From: Adiantum capillus-veneris
Lineage: Eukaryota; Streptophyta; Polypodiopsida; Polypodiales; Pteridaceae
Assembly: GCA_014529385.2 (NCBI GenBank)
Contig: CM043950.1
Location: forward strand, 75,029,935 to 75,089,934
Direction: 5' to 3'
Length of the DNA stretch: 60,000 nucleotides
Shown: positions 13,813-26,579 of the stretch, one piece after another
How the letters are laid out: each line of letters begins with the position of its first letter
Position numbering within the stretch: position 1 is the stretch's first letter
Translations under genes and position numbers: made by a program
Notes under the pieces: generated by a model
The model's database searches: none
Told to the model about the DNA's origin: nothing
What the model saw: only the letters and a program-made list of their open reading frames with translations

Positions 13813-15416
13813 CCTCCATGAGTTCGAGAAAATGCTCTCTATTAAATCTTCGTGCCCAATTCATGTGCCGGTTGTATCCATGTGCTCGCGAGAGGGGGTG
13901 TCACCAAAAGGTTTTATTTTTTTGTTGCCTTCTTTAAATACGTACGGTGTTTATCCCAAAACCCTTGAAAACGTGCAAGTGGACATTGCATGGCCATTGT
14001 GAAATGGTTGCGGCCAAACGGGTTTCTCACAGCAGGAATCTAGGTCGGTTAGTTAGGAAGGAGTCGGGCCAATTAGCACTGAACTCTGATGAGTATGAAA
14101 GCTCGTGTGCGCCAAAATGGAATTTGGGACACTCGTTAAGTTACTGACAACTTTATAAGTTGGTGGGTACTAGGAAATTAAACAAAAGGGACAAACTGGA
14201 CACATGGCAGTAGGAGAGCAACCTGCAGGTTAACTCACTCTCTCCTGAAGCTCATCCCAAGAGGGGCGCCCAAAACTCAGAGGGGGGTCTGAAAGTTACT
14301 CATTGTGCAACTACAGTGTGTGTGTCAGTAGTGGGTACAAGTTCGCACCTTTAATGGAAATCTTGCCTTCTCCCTTGTCTCATGTAGCGCGAAAATTTTC
14401 TCTCGCACATCTCTCTCTCCTCTTTGCACATATGATAATGCCCCACTAGTTGGGCTTCTCAGTTGACCATGTACATTTTCCAAGGCAAGAGCCTTCTGAA
14501 CAGGTACCGGATTGCATAGTCACAAGGGATGCGTCCCTAGGAGTGGGGACGGGGCTCAAATGAATTTTAAGTGTAAAAAGGAGGGCGGGATGGAAAGTGG
14601 GGAAGAAAAAGTGGGACGGGAAGCCCAAAAATGGGTGTCCCCTGTGACTATGCCGGATTGGCTAATTCCTAATCCCCCACACATACACACAATTCCATCA
14701 CGCAGAATTGCAAAAACCGAGAGTTTTCTCACGTGAAAACTCATCCGATTCAAAGGGGAACCATCCCATTACGTGCGGGAGCTCTTGGGGCATGGGTAGA
14801 CACGTTCGTTCTCCTCAAAATAATCCAAAATAGAGAATTACGGCTTTCCGTGTTTTTTTTGAAGGTTTAGGGTTTCGCACCTAAACTCCAAGAAATCGCT
14901 AGGGGAGCCTCGGGAAGGTCGTGGGATGTTTATACAGGGATTTGGGCACCTGGAAGTGAAAAAACCAAGAATTACAACACGCTGAAATTTTGTTACAGCT
15001 CAACGGAAAGCTTTTAAATTGCGAGGGAATCTGTCCTAGGCATGTAGTTTTGACCTTCAGGGGTTTTGGCACAGTTATGCTGTCGACATTGGGTCAAAAA
15101 ACTGCAAATTCTGCCCTCGCCATGTTTGGACAGCTTTGTAAGAGTTTGCTTTGAGTGTTCGGATCGTCTACTTTCAATTGAATAAAGAAATACCGAAAGG
15201 GGCGCCAATCTTCGGGGCCTACAAGGTGTTGGTCCTTGTGTGCGCAGTGACAATCTAGTCGCTGGACACATCTATGTTCTCTTTTCTTCTTAGTGCTCTG
15301 TGTAAAGCCAAAAAGTAAATTGAATAAAGTACCGCCCTCTACTATGTAGAGACTGGTTATATGGTTCCATCGACCGGATAGTCACTTTTTCATCAAAAAG
15401 TGCAGCGTGGATTGTT
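13813..15416. other. No gene recognised
   Basis: Mixed sequence with short frames only. Nothing assignable on either strand. Confidence 0.5.
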
Positions 15417-16045
15417 GTGGGTGAAAGTAGCACAGAGCTTGTCAATAAGGCAGAGAAGAGAGACCAAGTACCTGAAGAGGGATCTTTCTCACATGGCACG
15501 GAGAGAGTTCCTTCAACTCTTCAAGGAGAGGACAGGTTGTTTAGAGCTCAACTACGTAGCTGCATGGAAATGTTTCAACAGTTGACCGACAATCCAAGGA
15601 TGCAGGAGTTCTTACAGGATCCTACACAGGGTTTTTAGGTTCGACACAGGCCATGACTGCGTCTTTTCAGGAAAAGGAGATTTTAAATGCACAAAAGTCT
15701 TGTGATTCTCGAGGGAAAGCCCATGTGATTGAGCAACTAGCGGTGACCATTCATCCCAAGCAATTTTCTTTACCTGGACAAGAACCGTTTGTGAATGGTC
15801 AAGGGAGTAATGAACAGGCTATACGTCAGATCCTTCCATTACCTACTTCATATACTGGTTATTTTGGAGGTGGTTTAGTGTTTCAAGCTATGGCTGGACC
15901 TTCCACAGGTTATATGCCAAGGAATGTGTTTGCAACAATGCAACCACGCATGGTTAGCCCTATGTATGGAAACATGGATGTCCAACCAGGTTTTCAGGGT
16001 GCCTATGGTCAAAATTTTGAATGCTTGGAACACACTTTTCTATGA
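15417..16045 (+). pseudogene. Gag-like remnant of a Ty3/gypsy element
   Basis: Two overlapping-phase open stretches (15417-15638 and 15653-16045) need one frameshift near 15640. The first contains LFRAQLRSCMEMFQQLTDN. The second is rich in Gly, Gln, Pro and Met (QAMAGPSTGYMPRNVFATM; PMYGNMDVQPGFQGAYGQ). This resembles the low-complexity C-terminal part of plant retrotransposon gag proteins. Assignment rests mainly on the polypurine tract and LTR-like sequence 1.3 kb downstream on the same strand. There is no zinc knuckle and no recognisable pol. Confidence 0.35.
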
Positions 16046-17299
16046 CTAGTTTTTTGCAACCATAACAGACTTGCTGTGATTACAAGTGTTGTGAAACCAC
16101 CTTAAGGGAGGGTTGTTTCTACATATAGCAAAGTATGCTCATTCATGAGAAAGTCTCATGGTTGGTTCCTAGGTGTGACCGGGTTGTCACATTCTATTAT
16201 GGTCCAACTTTTGCTGCAAGATTTTCACGTACGTATAGTGGAAAATCTCGTCATGGAATTGCGGTTCGGATATGTTTGTGTTAAATGCATGCACACTAGG
16301 TGTTATGGGCCCTAGTGTTTAACACAAATTTATTCGGAGCGGCATGCAAATTCATGGACTTTATTGTTTCTGCAATTTTTTGCACTGTTAGTGCAATTTC
16401 TCTTCCAGATTTAGTATGAGTTTACACCCTGCCATACAAAGTGATGGCTCAGTATGGGTGTTTGCGATTGGATGTATGAAACTCCAATCTGCTTTCAACC
16501 TAGTTGGTTGTCTCCATTCCATATCGAGTATATGGCTGGCTACTCAATGTTTGAGTCATGGTTTATCGTCAGCCGTGGAAAACTGTCTGTAAGTGGTTGG
16601 GGGAAGTACCTCACCCTTACTGCTGTTATTCATCTCGCGTAAGATAGGCATTTCTATTTAGTGCTAAAGGATATGCAAAGTGCATACGTTAGTAAACCAC
16701 GTTAAAGGATATACTAAGTGCATACATTAGCAAGAAGCGAAACAACTGGATCAGTTACCTTTCTGATTTGGAGTTTGCTTCATATGATGAAAGGCATGTT
16801 ACGGCTAGTTTTAGTCTCTGCCTATTATTCTCAAGTTATCAGCCTTACTCATCAGTTTTGATGAGGTTGATGAGGTTGGCTACTGCTGGCAAGAAACAAC
16901 AACAAGTCAAGGACTTGGTTGCTGCTGATGATTATGTCAGCATAGTACTTTCATGGAAAGATGAGCCGAGGTTGTATGGCACATTCCAGTACCTTCAGAA
17001 AGTCTGAAACCTGGGTATGCATTTAGACACCTCTTAGTTGTGATAACTCGTTTAACATTCTCAGGTAAGTTCTAAATGGAGTCTTCACGCTCTTTTGATT
17101 ATGGGTCAGTTAACCAAGAGCGATGCGCAGGGACAACAATGTAGAAAATCTAGATGTTATTCTTGATTTGATTGAACCTCCTACTGAACCGGGTTCCGAT
17201 CCAACAAACCATTGGATCCATGAGGGATGCCACGGTGGAAAACATTAGTGTTCTTATGAAGATACCATCACTTCTATTTTCGAGGACGAAAATTCTTCC
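16046..17299 (+). other. Degraded internal region of the same putative gypsy element
   Basis: Mostly closed frames. A 79-codon open stretch at 16768-17007 (KKQQQVKDLVAADDYVSIV) is unassigned. The last part, just before the polypurine tract, reads LLFSRTKILPKGG. In an alternative phase it gives an EDEN-like end typical of gypsy polyproteins, overlapping the tract. Confidence 0.35.
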
Positions 17300-17602
17300 A
17301 AAGGGGGGAGTAATGTCAGGACACGGGTCCTACGGGCAGGGCCCTACCCTAAGGGGGGGTCACGGATCCCGGCCACGGGCCAGCTAGCAGTGTGGACAGG
17401 GGATCCTAGGGCTAAGAGCCTATAAGTATGGGCGGTTGGGTGGAGGATCCAGGTCTCTAGCTCCTAGGGTTCTTATAGATGTGATGCAAAATAGACTTGT
17501 GTTTATTCATTCATGAAATGAGCTTTAGGTAGCCCTACAACCTTGCACCACTGCATGTGGGATAATTCCTTCTCTTCACTCCTTCACGCATATTATAGGA
17601 CA
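17300..17602 (+). mobile_element. Polypurine tract plus probable 3' LTR
   Basis: AAAGGGGGGAG at 17300-17310 is a good polypurine tract. Four bases later TGTCAGGACA begins a probable LTR, and TATAGGACA at 17594-17602 is a plausible matching end, giving about 289 bp. A TATA-like TATAAGTA is at about 17421. No second copy of this LTR is visible in the window, so the ends rest on motif logic only. Confidence 0.45.
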
Positions 17603-18282
17603 ATGCTCACACTTTACACAAACTTCTTTTAGCATCTTCGTGGATTTATATACATGGTAATACATATATGAGGTTAAAGCATAGTGCTCACCAAATGAAA
17701 TGAGTATATATCAATCTCAAAATTAAAATTGTAAGCGCTCGTCAGTCTATATGGAGCATTTGCTAACAAGCCGGGGATGGTGGTTTGATTGGACAGTCCC
17801 AAATGCTCATAGGGAAGACCCATTTGTGCCAACATCCACATGAAATATGAGATACCTCTACTAATTCCAAGTTCTCATTTTATGATCAAAACCTGCAAGA
17901 GGAAAGCATGTGAAATTTGTTTCTCTAGCCAATGCTGCATATGGTGAGGCCGATGGGAGAGAGCCCTATTATGACGAAGTAGAACGGTCCTACCAATGTA
18001 CTAAAAGAGGGAAAAATAGCTTATTGTGTCTGACTAGATGCCACTATGAAGAGGAGGCATGTTCCTTAGAAGGAAACAATGAATCCACACACAGTCTCTA
18101 GCTAGACAATTGGACAACTCCAAGGCTGCGGTGCGATAAGGAAAATGTGAAGGAATCTCTGACCCTTAAAATCTCAGCTTGTACTAACCTCGATCTATGG
18201 AAGGCTAAAAAACCACGAAACGACTCGGTGCAAAGATATGATATTGAGTGGGACTATCAAAGTACCCCTACCAGTCATCATG

Positions 18283-18284
<2 letters not shown>

Positions 18285-18325
<41 letters not shown>
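18285..18325. repeat. (CT)n microsatellite
   Basis: About 41 bp of uninterrupted CT. Confidence 0.95.
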
Positions 18326-18328
<3 letters not shown>

Positions 18329-19002
18329 ATAAATCCTAATCCTTGGCAATAAAGGTCCGATGGATATGGTTAGGTGGTCACTAATTTGGGAGAGCTCAAG
18401 AGATGGATGAAGTTATAATTATGCCCAATAATAAATGTATCTCAAATTCTGTTTCTTGCAACATTAATACTTATGCGATTCGGAATCTTATGTTTGGCAA
18501 AGTTTGTAATGGCTTATGCATTCAATTTCCACTATGAAAGGCAACTAATCTGAATCTTGTGTGAGCAAGTAAATTGAATAAGGAGAGTCCTTAGAAATGA
18601 ACCATAACCTTAATAATAAGTATGAAAACATTATGCAAAGAATTTACTTTCCATTCTACATAAGAGAGAAACAATGTAAAGATGTTTGCATTAGTCAATT
18701 TATCGTAATATTGTTGGATAAATTGATCCTAATCTTTCAGACAATGTTGTACGTTTTGTAAATTTTGGGAGGGGAGTTCTTGAAAATTTTAATTATGAGG
18801 AAAATCATTGGACCTTTATTGAAACTTGTGATTGAATTCACGAGGCACTCACTTTTCTTTAGATGTACAACCTCTTTTTTTTTTTTTTTGGCATGCAAAG
18901 TCATTCTTGATGAGGTTCTTCTTCATCTTTGCAGGTATCTCTATATAGTGCTCAGCATCACATGGCCCAGCACCGCGATGAAAGTAGCCCAGCACCACGT
19001 GG

Positions 19003-19006
<4 letters not shown>

Positions 19007-19043
<37 letters not shown>
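19007..19043. repeat. (GA)n microsatellite
   Basis: About 37 bp of uninterrupted GA. Confidence 0.95.
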
Positions 19044-19046
<3 letters not shown>

Positions 19047-19337
19047 TCGCTCTTGCGCCTGTGCGGGCAGAGCGAGAGAGCGAGCCCTGCGCCTTTATAT
19101 GCGTGGTGTGGGCCTCTTGTTTTATAGGCCGCGAGTGGCCGCGAGTTGCGACCCTTCGCATCTCACACTCGGTTTAAACAGGCTTTTCAAAGAAGTTGAT
19201 GCTTTAGTGCCATAAATATAGAGGTATTGTACTCGTGAGTGTCGTGGTTGCGGAGGTTCTTCGAGTGAAGTCTGTGTTGATGGAAATAAAGGGAGAGTTC
19301 AATGGCCATATAAATGAAGAAGACTCTGACACTGTTG

Positions 19338-19353
19338 AGAAAATGGAGCTATC
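19338..19353. repeat. LINE target-site duplication, left copy
   Basis: AGAAAATGGAGCTATC, identical to 24404-24419. The base before it differs between the copies (G versus A), so the duplication is exactly 16 bp. Confidence 0.9.
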
Positions 19354-19482
19354 AAATTTTTTTTAGGGGTCATCGGGGACGCAAACCCTAGAGCTTAGGA
19401 GCCTAAGCTACGGTGGCATAACCTATCAACCCCCACCTGACGCTTCGCCCGCGATTGGTGAGGCGAGCATCTAATCACCTGC

Positions 19483-20778
19483 ATGGACACTCATATCTCC
19501 CACTCCCCCTCATTCAATGCATGGGCATCTGGTCCGCCAGGGGGTACTACCTCTCTCATCTGCAACAACTCGTTATCCCCCTCTCCACAGTCCCTGAACA
19601 GAGCTTCGTCCTCTCTACTAACTGAAGCCCAGTTTCGCGAGTTCTCCAAGGCCTCCCGAAGAACATCGCACAGACTCTCAAGGAAGCCCCTGTCTTCAGG
19701 CACAATGAGGGCTTCTTCTCCCAAAACGACCCGCTACCGAGGCGCTAGTGCGCTAGTATCAGGGGGCTGCTCAAGAGTCTTCCGGTGGACAACCTTCCTC
19801 CTTTCCCCAAGGTGATGACAAAAAAGAAAGGCTCAGACTCTACTGCTGACGGCCAAGGAATTGCTAAGGGAGGTCAGCCTCGGGTTGTCCTTTCTGTTGC
19901 TCAAGTTAGGAAAGCTCAGGTTGATCTTGAGAACAGGGCTCAGATAGGCTTGCTAGCGGGGGCGACGCCGCCTGTTGAATCCTTGAGAGGTTGGATTAGA
20001 ATTCACTGGGGAATCCTGGGTGCTGAGGTTGAAACCATCCAAGCGTTACCTAAGAATCAATACATATTTGTGTTTAAGTCTACTGATATGGATTTTTCTC
20101 TTTTAAGCTCTAACTCATGGCTAATAAGGAATTTGCCTCTTAGTCTGTTTAAATGGGACAAAGACTACAATCCGGAGAAGAATTCGTTAACTCATTTTCC
20201 TGTATGTTAGAGTTCACTAATTTACCTATGTATTATCATGGTCATCTAAGAACTATCGGAGACCAACTCGGGAGGGTGCTAGGAGGTAGACTAAGAGGGG
20301 AGTTCATCCCAACGTGGCATTCGCGAGTGCTCATAGAAATGGATATAGCAAAGGAGTTACCCTAGAGCATGACTATAATGCTCGATGATGGGGAGACCTT
20401 CTAAAAACCTCTCCAATACAAATATCTGCCAAGTGCTTGCTTCCACTGTGGAGCAAAGGGGCATTTTGTTGGAGACTACCCCATAAAAAACACCCCTCAG
20501 AAAGTAACCCCAAACGCTCCGACTAACCCCAGACATGACACTAGCAAGAGAAATGGTAGACTTCATAAAGGTACCACGCTCCCTAGTCCCATGGAGAGAA
20601 ATGTAGACCTCAAGACTAAATTCAAAAATGCTAATAGGTTTGCCCTACTAGCAACTCTCCGAGAATGGGAAGACTCAGTAGTTGTTGAGTCTATTGCTAC
20701 CGAGTCAGGTGATGAAGATGAATCTCCCCAGAGACTAGAGAAACAGGTAAACAACATGGACATGGAAATGTCACTTTG
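19483..20778 (+). pseudogene. LINE ORF1 (DUF4283-like gag with zinc knuckle)
   Basis: ORF1 proteins bind the LINE RNA. Open stretches in successive frames give GWIRIHWGILGAEVETIQAL, NQYIFVFKSTDMDFSLL and NSWLIRNLPLSLFKWDKDYN, then, after a frameshift near 20205, LEFTNLPMYYHGHLRTIGDQ. This is the pattern of the DUF4283 domain. Near 20425-20480 the sequence reads ACFHCGAKGHFVGDYP, a CCHC knuckle whose last Cys is Tyr. An acidic region (20680-20740) ends it. The knuckle defect and frameshift make it non-functional. Confidence 0.7.
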
Positions 20779-20964
20779 AACTCAACAAGGTAAGCCCCCC
20801 ATCTGACTCCAACAAAGAAAACATAGACCCTAAATCGTCTAAGACTTCCTCCCAAACCCATATATATGGACATACAAAAAGACCATAAGAGAGCTCAAGA
20901 TGCAGTGTCTCAAAGCTCTCCAAAAAATGGGCAGGGGAAGCCAAGGAAAGAGAAGGAAGGTATA

Positions 20965-21450
20965 AAATGTAGATAGTCTCCTGGAATGTGAAGGGGTTAT
21001 CTAACCCCACAAAAGCTCAGAAAGTGAGACAGTGACTCTTCAACAATCCTGTAGACATAATCAGCCTTTAAGAAATCAAAACTTCACGTGCAGAGTTGGA
21101 CCAGAGGCTCAAGATAGTTACTGACAAGACTTGGAGGCACTCTCTGCATCAAAAAGGAGCAAGAGGCACAACTCTAGGTGTTCCTCCCGACTGAAAGATC
21201 GACCTAAATAAAAGTCAGAGAGGTGACCATGGGGTCTCTATCTTTATACAAGAACCAAACCCCCTGCTTAATTGTCTGGATCTATGTAGATGGCTCTCAA
21301 AATGATAGGACCCAGTTCTGGGATTCTTTGGCTCACATCAGGGAAAACTTTATCATGATGAAAGACTTCAACATGGTCGAATCTACAGATGACAGATTCA
21401 AGAAAAGAGGAAGGCAGGCAGGGAGAAGGGTGCGTGGGACTAGCTAAAGT
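20965..21450 (+). pseudogene. LINE endonuclease domain (AP/exonuclease-III type), fragment
   Basis: Just after 20965 the translation IVSWNVKGLSNPTKAQKVRQ matches the start of plant LINE endonucleases (SWNVRGL-type motif). Further on are an EIKTS phrase and DFNMVESTDDR, which recalls the GDFN motif (here KDFN). In-frame stops occur at the start and at several later points. The domain would nick target DNA to prime reverse transcription. Here it is dead. Confidence 0.7.
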
Positions 21451-21499
21451 CTCATCTAAATCTATAGGACATAGGAACCCAAGGAGATTTCACTTGGCA

Positions 21500-23990
21500 A
21501 AATTACTGTCAAGGGGAAAACAGTAGGAAAGATAGACTTGACAAGTGTTATGTTAGTCTCCCGCTAGACAACCTCTTCAATAGGCTCAAGGTGAAAACTA
21601 GGATGACATCTTGCTTCTCTGCTCACTACCCCTTATTAGCCACTCTTGATGACAAGGTCACCAAAATTAGAAAACAGTGGTTCCACACTGATCCTAATCT
21701 GTTCAAACTCGAGGAAGTTTAGAGTATCATCAAGGCTATTTGGATTCAACAGTTCTCCAAAGGTCATAAGGGGTGGCTAAAGCCTGGGGTCTTGCAATAA
21801 AAGAAACTCAAAGTAATCTTATTAGAATAAGGAAAGAGATCACAGAGATCATAAGAAAAATAAAGGACAATAACTATGAAGATCTTATCTGCCTAGAAAC
21901 CTCGGCCAGTATGTACTGACTCTAAGGATTAAATTCAAATCACAACCCTCAGACACAAACTCTGAGAGGAAGAAGGTCTTTATATTATTCACTCTAAAAT
22001 TTTCTTTGGGGACTGGTGGGTGGGCAAGATTGTCAAGCCCACCAAGGAAATGTTGAAAATCATGAGAAAGAAACACCAGAAAGACTCTCTCCCCCTTCTT
22101 GTCCCAGACTCAGGTACTGCAACTTTAGTTGAAGAGAACATAGAAGTAGCTAAAACTCACTTTGCCAAGATCTTTAGCACCCCTGAAATAATTGACAATG
22201 ATATTATCAAGGCTAGGAATGAGCTCTAGAAAGCTAGGCACAGGGTCATCCCTTCTAATGATTATGTGAATCTGGACTCCAACATCTCAATAGAGGAGAT
22301 CAAGGTGACCATTGAAGCATTAAAGCCATGCAAAACTCCATGAATTAATGGGTTGCCAGCCAAGTTCTATCAAACCTTTAAAGATATGCTAGCCCCAATC
22401 CCTTCTTCTAGTATGGGAAGAATCTTTCAAATACAAGGCTCTTCCTGCTTCTATATATCAACACTGGAATCATCAAACTTCTTCACAAGAAAGGCCCTAA
22501 GGAATTTCTGTCCAATTGGAGACCCCTCACCATGCTAACATAAGCCTACAAAAGTTTTGCCAAAGCTATTGCAAATAGGATAATGCCTTCTTTCATGAAG
22601 TGGCCGTGCGGGGAATAGAAAGGCTTCATCAAGGGGAGAAGAATATTGGAAGCAGTCATCTCTCCCTTTGAGGGGATTGACCATGCTGAAGAGACTGAAC
22701 AAGGATTATGACGGTTTGGAATGGTCATTTATCGTAGAAGGATTTCTTATGATGGGATTTGGTAGGACTCTAGTTAGCTTTATGGAAACCCTGCTAGGAA
22801 ATATGAGAGCCAGGGTTGCGATTAATAACGGTATCTCTGATCCATTTAATCTCTCCAGGACTTTCCGGCAAGGATATCCCCTTGCCCCTTTTTACTTTTT
22901 GCAATCTGAGTAGATGGACTTAACTGCTTAGTTAAAGATAGAATGGACAAAGGGATCATAAAAGGAATAGCACTGTCGGGCGGAAAGCAGCAATGCCTAT
23001 CACAATTTGCAGATAATACAAATGCAATGTTGATCAATGAAGACTCCTCATTGACATCTTTCTGGGAATGTGCATATCTTCTGCAACGCCTCGGGCTCCA
23101 AAATCAATCATGCCAAGACTAGGATCCGAGCAAGCAAAACAACAATCCCTAATTGGATCCTAAGTCAAGGATGTGAGATAATTCAAGATGAAACAATGTT
23201 CGGACTATTAGGTATACCTATGGGCTTCAATGTCACATTATCCCAAACATGGGCATGGGTTAGGGATCGGCTCACCACCAAACTCAACAGATGGCTAGGA
23301 TTCCAAGCCTCCACTGCAGGCAGAGCCTTGGTAGTGAAGTGTTTCTTAATGGCATATGTTTTTTACTTCCTCTCTTGTTGGAGGCCACTTGATTTCCACC
23401 TCAAAGACATCACTAAGGTATGAAAGAATTTTCTTTCGTTAGGTGACCCCAACAAGAAGGGAGCAGCCAAGGTAGGGTGGCAAGTGTGTTGTCTCCCAAA
23501 AGAATCTGGAGGGTTGGGGATCACAGACATTACCAAAGTGGGTGAACTTTCCTTGGCTCACAATCTTTTTTGGCCCTCAGGATCTAGCCTCCTCGAATCC
23601 CTATGGGCAGCATGGAATAGACATAGAGGGCTCATCAGAGTTGCCTGTGGCAACAAAAACTCTTTCCCCATGAGAAGCATAGACTCAGTATGGCTACCCA
23701 TAGCCCCCATCCCACCACTCACATAAAGAGAGTGCAAAACAGCAAGAAGAGTGCATCTCAAGGGCATAAGAACATGGTAGGATCTATGGAAAAAAGCAGA
23801 GCACAGATGGCTTTTTGAAACAACTTTTGCTACATGACTTCATAGGCACATTTTCTAGTATGTAGAATAAAATCAGAGCCGGGTTCTTTTGGATCATCTA
23901 GGTTGACTGGAACAACATAATTTTTGACCAGGCTTACCAGACACCAAGTTTGAGAAAATTGTTTTGTTTTCTTGATCTGCAGGCAAACCA
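21500..23990 (+). pseudogene. LINE reverse transcriptase with mutated active site
   Basis: RT landmarks occur in order: the palm region ending SRTFRQGYPLAPFYFLQSE (22850-22910), the catalytic box FADN at 23006-23017 where LINEs have FADD, then SGSKINHAKTRI, LGIPMG and the thumb-like WAWVRDRLTTKLNRWLGFQ and GRALVVKCFLMAYVFY. The second catalytic Asp is Asn (AAT, one transition from GAT). Stops and shifts are scattered. A C-terminal region with KESGGLGITDI follows, typical of the plant LINE tail. Confidence 0.8.
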
Positions 23991-24403
23991 ACTCAATCTG
24001 GACAAAGTTACCCTATACAATGCTGAGTATAAGGCTTGCTGGGCTGCTGGGAGTATTACACAAAAGATGACATCAACAAAACTCATGAATTAATAGTCAA
24101 TAACTCGATTGACCATCTCAGAAACATGTTGAACAAGTGTCGGGTAGAGTTTGAAACTATTAGGAGGTTGTGGTGGAATGGAATTAGGCTAATGCAAATT
24201 TTTAATGATACCATGAACTCCGTGTCTATGTAATGTATTTATCATTAAGGTTGTACCTAATCTACCCAAAAGTTATTTGCAATAATCCATCTGGGTTCCA
24301 TCTCCCCAATAGTACATCTAAAGCCCATGGGGGCGAAGTAACTTTTGTAATTTTTCCTTATCTATTAATTTAACTAAGCAACCTTTTATGGAGAAAAAAG
24401 AAA

Positions 24404-24419
24404 AGAAAATGGAGCTATC
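24404..24419. repeat. LINE target-site duplication, right copy
   Basis: Identical to 19338-19353 and directly follows the A-rich tail of the LINE. Confidence 0.9.
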
Positions 24420-25091
24420 TTCTTTGAGTGCAATTAAGTATGATCCGACAATCATGTTGAAGAATAAGTGCATCTTCTTTGAAATGGAATGCAAGGAAGT
24501 GTTGGTTTAAGGATTAAAAATCTTAGTTATAACAATACTAATCTCAAACTTATGATGCATCAAACAAGGCTTGCGAAGTCTCAAATGGTAGAGGACCAAA
24601 ATAAGGTAGGGATTTCCATCGAGAGCCTCATGCAAGGTGGAGACCAGACTATGTTTACACCTTTAATGCAGTTTCATGATTCATGGGGACTAAAGTACAT
24701 ATGGCTAGCTATTTGTGAGAGGTTAGAGGCCTGAGTTGAGTTGGAAGTTGAGGTCAAAAGGCCCAAAACATTTGATGATGTATAAAAGGTTGCAATACTG
24801 TGGTGTGCATGAGTGAGAGAGTAGATAGGACCAAATGAGCGTGCCTTTTCCAAGAGAGAGCACCTCCTTATATTAGGAACAAAGGCTACATGCCAAGATG
24901 GCTACACATCAAGAACTACTAAGTGTCCTCCCACACTAGTCGGACACACACACACCACACCTCCCCCCTTAGGGAAGAAAAAATGGACATCTTTTTATAA
25001 TCTTGCACTAAGAATGGACTCAATAAGAGGGATCAACTTCGATGCCTTATTTGGGGGGGAATGATCATACAACGGCTTAAGGACTTGGGAC

Positions 25092-25243
25092 GGAACTTGG
25101 GGACTAGACTTGCCATCATGCGGATCATCATCAAGGCATGGAACTTGGGGACTAGACTTGTCATCATGCCGATCATCATCAAGGCACGGAACTTGGGGAC
25201 TAGACTTGTCATCATGCCAATCATGGTCAAAGCATGGAACTCG
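25092..25243 (+). repeat. 48-bp minisatellite, three copies plus a partial
   Basis: GGAACTTGGGGACTAGACTT starts at 25092, 25140 and 25188, with a partial fourth unit at 25236. The 48-bp period keeps frame and codes repeatedly for NLGTRLVIMPIIIKA-like peptides on the plus strand. I do not take this as a real protein. Confidence 0.9.
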
Positions 25244-25484
25244 TACATTTCACGTATGTAAACATTAGATCGCTATCCCAATGTAATGGAAAAAACGAGG
25301 AAGAGATAACTGAGGATTGGGCATGATATTTTTGTGACATACATCCATTTCCATAAGGGTCTCAGTGATCTTGAGTTGATGCTATTGCTAAGAGCTAAAT
25401 GGAACAAGTGTTCGAAGAAACTAGTAGTGAGTTTAGGCACCCATATAGTGGTTTTAGAAAGGCTTGCAAGAAAGAACCTTGACG

Positions 25485-26160
25485 TAAAGCCTCAATTAAT
25501 CAGAAGATTTTTATCTCACGTGGGGTTTGAATTGCACCTCCTGATAAAAAACCACAGACACTAACTCCTCCCACGTAATAATAATTAGTCCTCCACTTGT
25601 AATCAATGGAGAATAGAAACTCAAATAGAATGACCATAATTGGGGCATTAAATAAATGGATGTTCTCTGAGGCAATGTTTTTCCCCAACCAAAGTAGATC
25701 TTGTTACTTATGACATGAGAACTTTTTGGATACCAAATGCAAAAACATGATTTTAAAAATGCAAAGACTTGGAAGGATGAAAAGGGATGTACAAAGTGCA
25801 TGATCGGTTCTCATTGGTGAAACAAGCAGAGGCAAGTTTTTAGACCTACTAAAAGCTAGAAGGTACTCCTTTCCCCCTCAAAATGGCTCATCTTCCAACC
25901 TACTTTTCAATGTAAAGTGCGAGGATTGATCTTGAAGGCACAACCGGAAAGCAACGAGAACCAATGGTAAGAAATAGTTGCCTTTGGTAATTGTGAATGC
26001 GATGAAGATGGAGGATTGAAAAAGATGAGTTTTGGAGATGGTTTGATATGGAGACCTTCCGCAATCCAAAAGGCGAGTTGGCCATCATTTTTGCAGTCCA
26101 ACTAAAAATGATAACTTGCATTCATAAATATGGGACCTCAATTTCTTGTGAACATGCAGG
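25485..26160 (+). repeat. Left copy of a ~670-bp direct repeat
   Basis: It aligns with 27290-27960 from CTCAATTAATCAGAA to about CTCAATTTCTTGTGAACA with many substitutions. Start-to-start distance is about 1.8 kb. No TG/CA ends, primer site or target duplication is clear. It is either an old pair of terminal repeats around a 1.13-kb noncoding core or a segmental duplication. Confidence 0.7.
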
Positions 26161-26579
26161 CTTAGTATAATTTTCCTTTATTATAACAACTGGAAATCTT
26201 ACATTTAGGAAGCATGTCATACTGGTGTCAATTAGTTTAGGCACATTGTGGTGGTTGGAAACCACTGCTACTAGCATGATTTTGTCAATGTGGTTTACAT
26301 TAATATGGAATTGGATTTGGTTCTTCATGATGATCACATTGATTATGGATTTAGAATTGATCTTGGAACCCGAATGATAATTGTGACCAATGATACCCTG
26401 ATACATTGGGATGTGACATATATTGCTTATCCTAGTGGTATGGGATACTAGAATATTTGAAAAAGAAACTCATCCATTCTGTGCCTAAGAAGTCAATAAG
26501 GAAAATCATGCCGCCATTTGCTCTCCATCAGAAACTCTACTATGTACATGTATTTTCCATTTGTGATGAGTATCAACAC

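Larger units (their letters stand above)
17603..19205. other. No gene recognised, two microsatellites
   Basis: Short open frames without family motifs. Contains (CT)n at 18285-18325 and (GA)n at 19007-19043. Confidence 0.5.
19354..24403 (+). mobile_element. L1-type LINE, about 5.05 kb, 16-bp TSD, inactive
   Basis: The perfect 16-bp direct repeat AGAAAATGGAGCTATC at 19338-19353 and 24404-24419 brackets the element. The 3' end is A-rich (GGAGAAAAAAGAAA). Inside, in order, are an ORF1 with DUF4283-like gag and a zinc knuckle, an AP-type endonuclease start, and an L1-type reverse transcriptase. This is the normal order for plant L1 elements, and the length suggests a near-complete copy. Multiple stops and frameshifts, plus a mutated RT active site, make it inactive. 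Confidence 0.9.
19206..24510 (+). pseudogene. Unrecognised open reading frame interrupted by a LINE
   Basis: Before the LINE the plus strand is open from about 19206 into the target site (VVAEVLRVKSVLMEIKGEF, then EEDSDTVEKMELS). After the LINE, 24420-24510 continues in the phase expected at the empty site (SLSAIKYDPTIMLKNKCIFF) and ends at TAA 24508-24510. With one copy of the 16-bp duplication removed the frame is continuous for about 75 codons. I do not recognise the protein and an ORF of this size can arise by chance. Confidence 0.3.
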
